A DNA stretch of 64,000 nucleotides from Paenibacillus sp. FSL A5-0031. Lineage in GTDB: Bacteria > Bacillota > Bacilli > Paenibacillales > Paenibacillaceae. Every line of letters begins with the position of its first letter. Position 1 is the first letter of the stretch. The notes under the pieces were generated by a model. That model had not been told where the DNA came from and did no database searches. It saw nothing but the letters and a program-made list of their open reading frames with translations. Position numbers and translations under genes: made by a program. The stretch covers positions 1-64,000 of the forward strand of contig NZ_MRTD01000019.1 of assembly GCF_001956295.1 (NCBI RefSeq), in the 5' to 3' direction. Below, in pieces: positions 60,430-64,000 of this stretch.

Positions 60430-61638
60430 TTGCTCGCACGATTTAAAAAATTGTTCGAAATTAAAGGGTATCGTTTATTCGTCATCTGCATGCTGATGAT
60501 CGGGATCGGAATATCGATTACAACGCCTTATCTAGCTCTCTATTTCACAGAAGATTTAGGAATGAGCACTGGGGCGTTCGGCGTGTTCATGGCAGTAAGT
60601 TCGTTAAGCGGTATTTTGGTGAACACGCTCATTGCCAAACGTTCGGATAGCGGTCTAGACCGGAAATGGATATTGATTGCAGCAATGCTTTCGTCTGCTT
60701 TGGTGTATGCTGCGTATTTGACATTCGATAATTTCATTATGCTGCTGATTGTGGTCAGTATATTGAGTGGATTTGGGGCTGCCTCCATACCTCAAATTTA
60801 TGCTTATGCACAGGAATCTGCCAATGAAAGCAAATTCGTTGACAAAACGTTAGCGATGTCTGCATTACGTTCTCTGATCTCTCTAGGTTTTCTAATCGGA
60901 CCATTGGCAGGGACTCTTCTTTTGGCGGCGATTGGGTACAGCGGTCTCTTTCTGGTGACATCCGCCATCTATCTTACGACAGCATCTCTTATATTCCTGT
61001 TTCTTTCAAGCCGGAAAGCAAATCCACAAAAACCTGGGTTGAGCAACACAGTCGGTACCTCTTTGCTCATTAGCAGGCAGATCAGGCTGCCGTTTATCGC
61101 TTTTATTCTTCTGTTCACGGTTAACGCGATGAATTTAATCAACACGCCGCTCTTTATTGTGAACGTGCTTCAAGGCACGCATACGGATGTCGGGTTAGTG
61201 GTCGGTATTTGTGCCGGCCTTGAAATTCCCATTATGCTGATCTTAGGTGCGTATGGTAGAAAGATATCAAATCATACTCTTTTAATGATTGGCAGCATTA
61301 TTGCTATTTTCTATTTCGTCACCTTAGGTGTTTCGAACGATCCGATTCAACTGATTATAGCGCAGCTTATGCAGGCAACGTTTGTGGCAATCGTGATGGG
61401 CAATGGACTTAGCTATTTCACGAATATGATGCCGGATTCACCGGGGGTAGCTACAACGCTCTATACCAACGCCTCCACCATAGGTAGGCTGGCAGGAACG
61501 CTCGGAAGTGGAATCATTGCCCAGTTTACAGGATTTCGATCGGTATATTGGATATGTCTGGTTATTGTGATTTTATCATTAGTCTTGTTATGGCGAACAA
61601 AATCAGAAGTAGGAGAAGAAGTTCAGTTATCCATTTGA
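60430..61638 (+). CDS. MFS transporter, sugar-efflux (Set) type
   Basis: This is a 402-residue major-facilitator protein with about twelve membrane helices and an N-terminal basic segment. The segment FLIGPLAGTLLLAAIGYSGLF and other features match SetA/SetB-type sugar efflux proteins. The start is TTG 60430, 8 bases after AAGGAGG. It is translated just behind the aldo/keto reductase. It may export a sugar or sugar analogue that the reductase also handles. Confidence 0.85.
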   Translation: MLARFKKLFEIKGYRLFVICMLMIGIGISITTPYLALYFTEDLGMSTGAFGVFMAVSSLSGILVNTLIAKRSDSGLDRKWILIAAMLSSALVYAAYLTFDNFIMLLIVVSILSGFGAASIPQIYAYAQESANESKFVDKTLAMSALRSLISLGFLIGPLAGTLLLAAIGYSGLFLVTSAIYLTTASLIFLFLSSRKANPQKPGLSNTVGTSLLISRQIRLPFIAFILLFTVNAMNLINTPLFIVNVLQGTHTDVGLVVGICAGLEIPIMLILGAYGRKISNHTLLMIGSIIAIFYFVTLGVSNDPIQLIIAQLMQATFVAIVMGNGLSYFTNMMPDSPGVATTLYTNASTIGRLAGTLGSGIIAQFTGFRSVYWICLVIVILSLVLLWRTKSEVGEEVQLSI

Positions 61639-61705
61639 GACCTACAGCTTGCACTGTTTTGACGTCTGTCCTTATAACTCATAACGCTGAACAATTGAAC
61701 TAGCT

Positions 61706-61752
61706 TGTCCGTTATCTTAAGAAAATGAGCGGGCCACCGCAGCGCCTGCTCA
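61706..61752 (-). terminator. Terminator with 3' tail motif A, copy 4
   Basis: GAGCGGGC pairs with GCCTGCTC. On the minus strand it continues ATTTTCTTAAGATAACGGACA, a variant of the tail. It ends the phosphotransferase/GNAT transcript at 61823. Confidence 0.75.
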
Positions 61753-61822
61753 TTTTAATTCTTACTCATATAAAATAAACTCCACTGCGAAAACCAAAGT
61801 CTCTGTTAAATGGAAGCTAAAG

Positions 61823-62716
61823 TTATTTTTCAATTTTCTCTGATTCGTAGTCGTCTACGATTATATTAATAATTTTATATGATTCGTCTGCAATTGCTTT
61901 GTTAGTATACTTATTACCATTGTAGGTTATTAAAGCCTTCCATAACGCCCATCCTCTTGCTCTGTTCCAAGTTCCTTCATCCATATTTAATACACTTTTG
62001 AATATCTTTCTACTCTCTTCATCAAAAAACGTCCATGCCATTGCAGCATCACAAGCAGGATCACCAACTCCCAAAATACCGAAATCAATGACTGCATAGA
62101 GTTTTCCGTCTTGAATGAGTATATTTCCTGGTGCTATATCACCATGGACCCAAACCGGCTCCATTTCCCATTTAGAATCAAGGGCTGATTCCCAAATTTC
62201 TTTTAAGACCTGTTCATTAAAAACATCTTTATTATTCTCAATTGCATATCTTGACTCTTCATCGTATACAGCTATAGATCCGCCTCTATAGAAATTATGC
62301 TCCCCGGCTAAAGGACCTTCACTAGCATCAATAGATTGTAATTCAATTAAAAAAGAACCCAAGTCTATTGCAAATTGGTTAAGATCATTTAATTTTTCCA
62401 GAGACAATGTCTCTCCTTCCAACCATTTGTTGATTGACCATGGCCATGGATATTCTTCATTAGGATTCCCCTTAGCTAGTGGCATGGAAATGGGTAAAGA
62501 AAGTTTTGCGGATAACATTGGCAGCCATTTTTGTTCTTTCTCCACTTGAGGAGCGTAGGATGCTGCACTTGGCAATCTTACACTCATATGTTCACCTAAA
62601 TGAAATGTTCTATTATCATTCCCACTAAATTTTACAGGTCTGATATCTAGCTCAGACCATTCTGGGAATTGTTCATTTATTAATCTTACAACAACATCAA
62701 CATTTATATTTTTCAT
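61823..62716 (-). CDS. Aminoglycoside-phosphotransferase-family kinase
   Basis: This is a 297-residue APH-fold protein. The catalytic loop HGDIAPGNIL (D193, N198) and metal motif VIDFGILGVGDPACD (D211) are complete, and the N-terminal GNDNRTFHLGEHMSVRLP is the ATP sheet of the macrolide/aminoglycoside kinase group. It follows the GNAT gene after 30 bases, in one operon. GGAGAGG precedes the ATG. It may phosphorylate an antibiotic or a metabolite; the sequence cannot decide. Confidence 0.88.
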   Translation of the reverse strand: MKNINVDVVVRLINEQFPEWSELDIRPVKFSGNDNRTFHLGEHMSVRLPSAASYAPQVEKEQKWLPMLSAKLSLPISMPLAKGNPNEEYPWPWSINKWLEGETLSLEKLNDLNQFAIDLGSFLIELQSIDASEGPLAGEHNFYRGGSIAVYDEESRYAIENNKDVFNEQVLKEIWESALDSKWEMEPVWVHGDIAPGNILIQDGKLYAVIDFGILGVGDPACDAAMAWTFFDEESRKIFKSVLNMDEGTWNRARGWALWKALITYNGNKYTNKAIADESYKIINIIVDDYESEKIEK

Positions 62717-62746
62717 TAATTACCTCTCCAATCACCCAAATTGCGT

Positions 62747-63334
62747 CTAAATAATATGATGGTCCTTGTGAAGAAAATTCACATACTCATCCTTCGTTAA
62801 ACCAAACAAGATGGAATCATGATATTTTCCGTTTATGTAGAACACTTGACGCCTGATTCCTTCTTGAACACACCCTACTTTTCTAAGCATACTAGCCGAT
62901 GGCTCATTTCCTTCAAGAACATAATCATTGAATTTATTTAGTCTACGCTCGAAGAAAGCATATCTTAGGAGCATGTGTACTGCCCTGGTTCCATATCCTT
63001 TACCTCGGTAGGGTTTATCAATCACGATGCCTATGCTAAATGTTCCGTTCCTCTCGTCAATGCTATTTAAATTAATACCGCCTACACTTACACCATCCAA
63101 GTCTTCAATGGTAAACATAATTCTACTGTTCGTTGATGAAAAGTCCGTATTTTCCTCAACAAATCTTTTTGCTTCAGAAATTGTAGGCGGCAATTCTATT
63201 GTACATTCTAACAATCGACGCGCAGGAGTGTCATATCCACTTACAAAACAGCTTTCCCAATCTTCTAGTGAAATTCCACGCAATCGTATAGCTTCGTCTT
63301 GCCAAAAGTAAGTGCTGTAGTCTATTTCTTGCAT
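62747..63334 (-). CDS. GNAT N-acetyltransferase
   Basis: This is a 195-residue RimJ/RimL-like acetyltransferase. It shows LRGISLEDWESCFVSG, strand VSVGGINLNSIDERNGTFSIGIVID, the acetyl-CoA loop YRGKGYGTRAVHMLL and the helix YVLEGNEPSASMLRKVG. The start is ATG 63334 after GGAGG; the frame is open to 63352. It is the first gene of an operon with the phosphotransferase. The acceptor is unknown. Confidence 0.9.
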   Translation of the reverse strand: MQEIDYSTYFWQDEAIRLRGISLEDWESCFVSGYDTPARRLLECTIELPPTISEAKRFVEENTDFSSTNSRIMFTIEDLDGVSVGGINLNSIDERNGTFSIGIVIDKPYRGKGYGTRAVHMLLRYAFFERRLNKFNDYVLEGNEPSASMLRKVGCVQEGIRRQVFYINGKYHDSILFGLTKDEYVNFLHKDHHII

Positions 63335-63420
63335 AGAAACACCTCCACTCAATGAATAATTGTTATAATTATAACTAGTAAATTCAATGCGTGGTTAGTA
63401 ATTTTCGGTTATAACTATTT

Positions 63421-63476
63421 TGCCCGTTAGCTTAATAAAAAAAGCAGGCCACCGCAGCGCCTGCTCATTTTTTTAT
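63421..63476 (-). terminator. Terminator with 3' tail motif A, copy 5
   Basis: A GC-rich stem (GAGCAGGCGC with GGCCTGC) is followed on the minus strand by T7, then ATTAAGCTAACGGGCA. This is the best-preserved copy of the tail. It ends the small lipoprotein gene at 63527. Confidence 0.85.
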
Positions 63477-63526
63477 GCTATTTAATCACCATATCTGTTA
63501 GTTTAACGTGCTAATTATACAAACAA

Positions 63527-63826
63527 CTATTCTTCTCGTTTCACTTTTTTTCGTCGAGAGAGTGATATCCCTCCAAAGCCACTGATGACTGCAATGTAAA
63601 AACCTATATCATACCACCAGCCAGAGTTGTAGATTTCATATACTCTAATATCGTGATTGAAAATGCCAATAATAACGGAAATAGGAGCAACCCAGCCATG
63701 CCATATTCCCCAGAAAAAGCCTGCAGGATTTTGAGCATTATTTACTCCATCTCCAGGTACACAGCCCGTTAATGAAAGAACAGTAAAAGTCATTAGTACC
63801 ATTATTAATAAATACCTTTTTTTCAT
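63527..63826 (-). CDS. Small membrane lipoprotein, 99 aa
   Basis: This is a conserved-looking small membrane protein. A lipoprotein signal with lipobox SLTGC (cysteine at 22) is followed by two hydrophobic segments (about 37-57 and 70-90) with GFFWGIWHGWVAPISVIIGIF and GWWYDIGFYIAVISGFGG, and a basic end SRRKKVKREE. The function is not established. The ribosome site is weak (GATGAG). It is followed by the best copy of tail motif A. Confidence 0.75.
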   Translation of the reverse strand: MKKRYLLIMVLMTFTVLSLTGCVPGDGVNNAQNPAGFFWGIWHGWVAPISVIIGIFNHDIRVYEIYNSGWWYDIGFYIAVISGFGGISLSRRKKVKREE

Positions 63827-64000
63827 ATCTCATCACCATCCAATAACAAGTTTAACGAAGCCAATTTGTAAAATATATAATTTCACTTCTATATTATGGA
63901 GACTAATCTCAAAATATTCTACAATTTCTTTTCCCTATATTAAACAAGCAGCCAACCTTTAAATATCTGAGATGTCCTCGCCTTCAAAGCGCTCCCTACG

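Noticed and set aside
55962..63476. Tail motif A as an integron attC site because it contains GTTAGCT
   Set aside because: The attC core needs GTTRRRY, which GTTAGCT does not fit (C at the third R position). No integrase is present, and the motif sits in a terminator tail rather than in an imperfect cassette-recombination hairpin.
1..64000. CRISPR arrays, tRNA, rRNA, phage or complete insertion sequences
   Set aside because: No regularly spaced repeat array, cloverleaf, ribosomal RNA or transposase/integrase gene was seen on either strand.

Overview
The window looks like the chromosome of a Paenibacillus-type Bacillota. It has moderately low GC, strong AGGAGG-type ribosome sites, frequent GTG and TTG starts, many intrinsic terminators, and several AraC, YesM/YesN and LplA/LplB/YtcP-type carbohydrate loci. 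I saw no rRNA, tRNA, CRISPR array, complete insertion sequence or prophage. All calls come from reading the sequence; no database search was run.

Region 1 (0-23 kb) is a carbohydrate-scavenging zone. A secreted multidomain GH43 enzyme (PA14, GH43, CBM, cohesin, FIVAR and dockerin domains) is followed by an AraC regulator divergent from a PhyH-type dioxygenase. Next come a serine hydrolase, a type II pantothenate kinase (coaW) with an unusual SDR, and an esterase plus ADP-ribosylglycohydrolase pair divergent from another AraC regulator. The zone ends in a minus-strand locus, kinase > regulator > solute-binding lipoprotein > two permeases > beta-helix glycosidase, whose binding-protein gene carries a consensus cre box.

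Region 2 (22.5-35 kb) holds mostly single genes and small operons: a GDSL hydrolase, a free-methionine-sulfoxide reductase, a peptide deformylase coupled to an XRE regulator with a clear palindromic operator, and several GNAT acetyltransferases. It also has a His-rich protein with a nitroreductase behind four GTATAC boxes, a MocR regulator, a TerD-vWA fusion, LtrA, and a fused GMC oxidoreductase.

Region 3 (35-47.4 kb) is a second carbohydrate zone. A GH116 glucosidase is divergent from its AraC regulator. A plus-strand locus follows: permease, permease, binding protein, kinase, regulator, second binding protein. Neither ABC system encodes its own ATPase, so both probably borrow a shared MsmX-type subunit.

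Region 4 (47.4-64 kb) is accessory and mostly on the minus strand. It holds an ArsR-controlled oxidoreductase with two matching operators, YdeI, a LysE exporter with an AraC regulator, and an APH/DUF3885/WapI-like operon. It also holds a Vat-type acetyltransferase, GrpB, an AraC regulator divergent from an aldo/keto reductase and sugar-efflux MFS pair, a second APH with a GNAT, and several small unknown genes. Many of these minus-strand genes end in a hairpin and/or one of two recurring 3' tail motifs, giving a cassette-like look. The most notable signals are those tails, the GTATAC operator array, the XRE/deformylase pair, the paired ArsR operators, the SDR without its catalytic tyrosine, and the cohesin plus dockerin enzyme.
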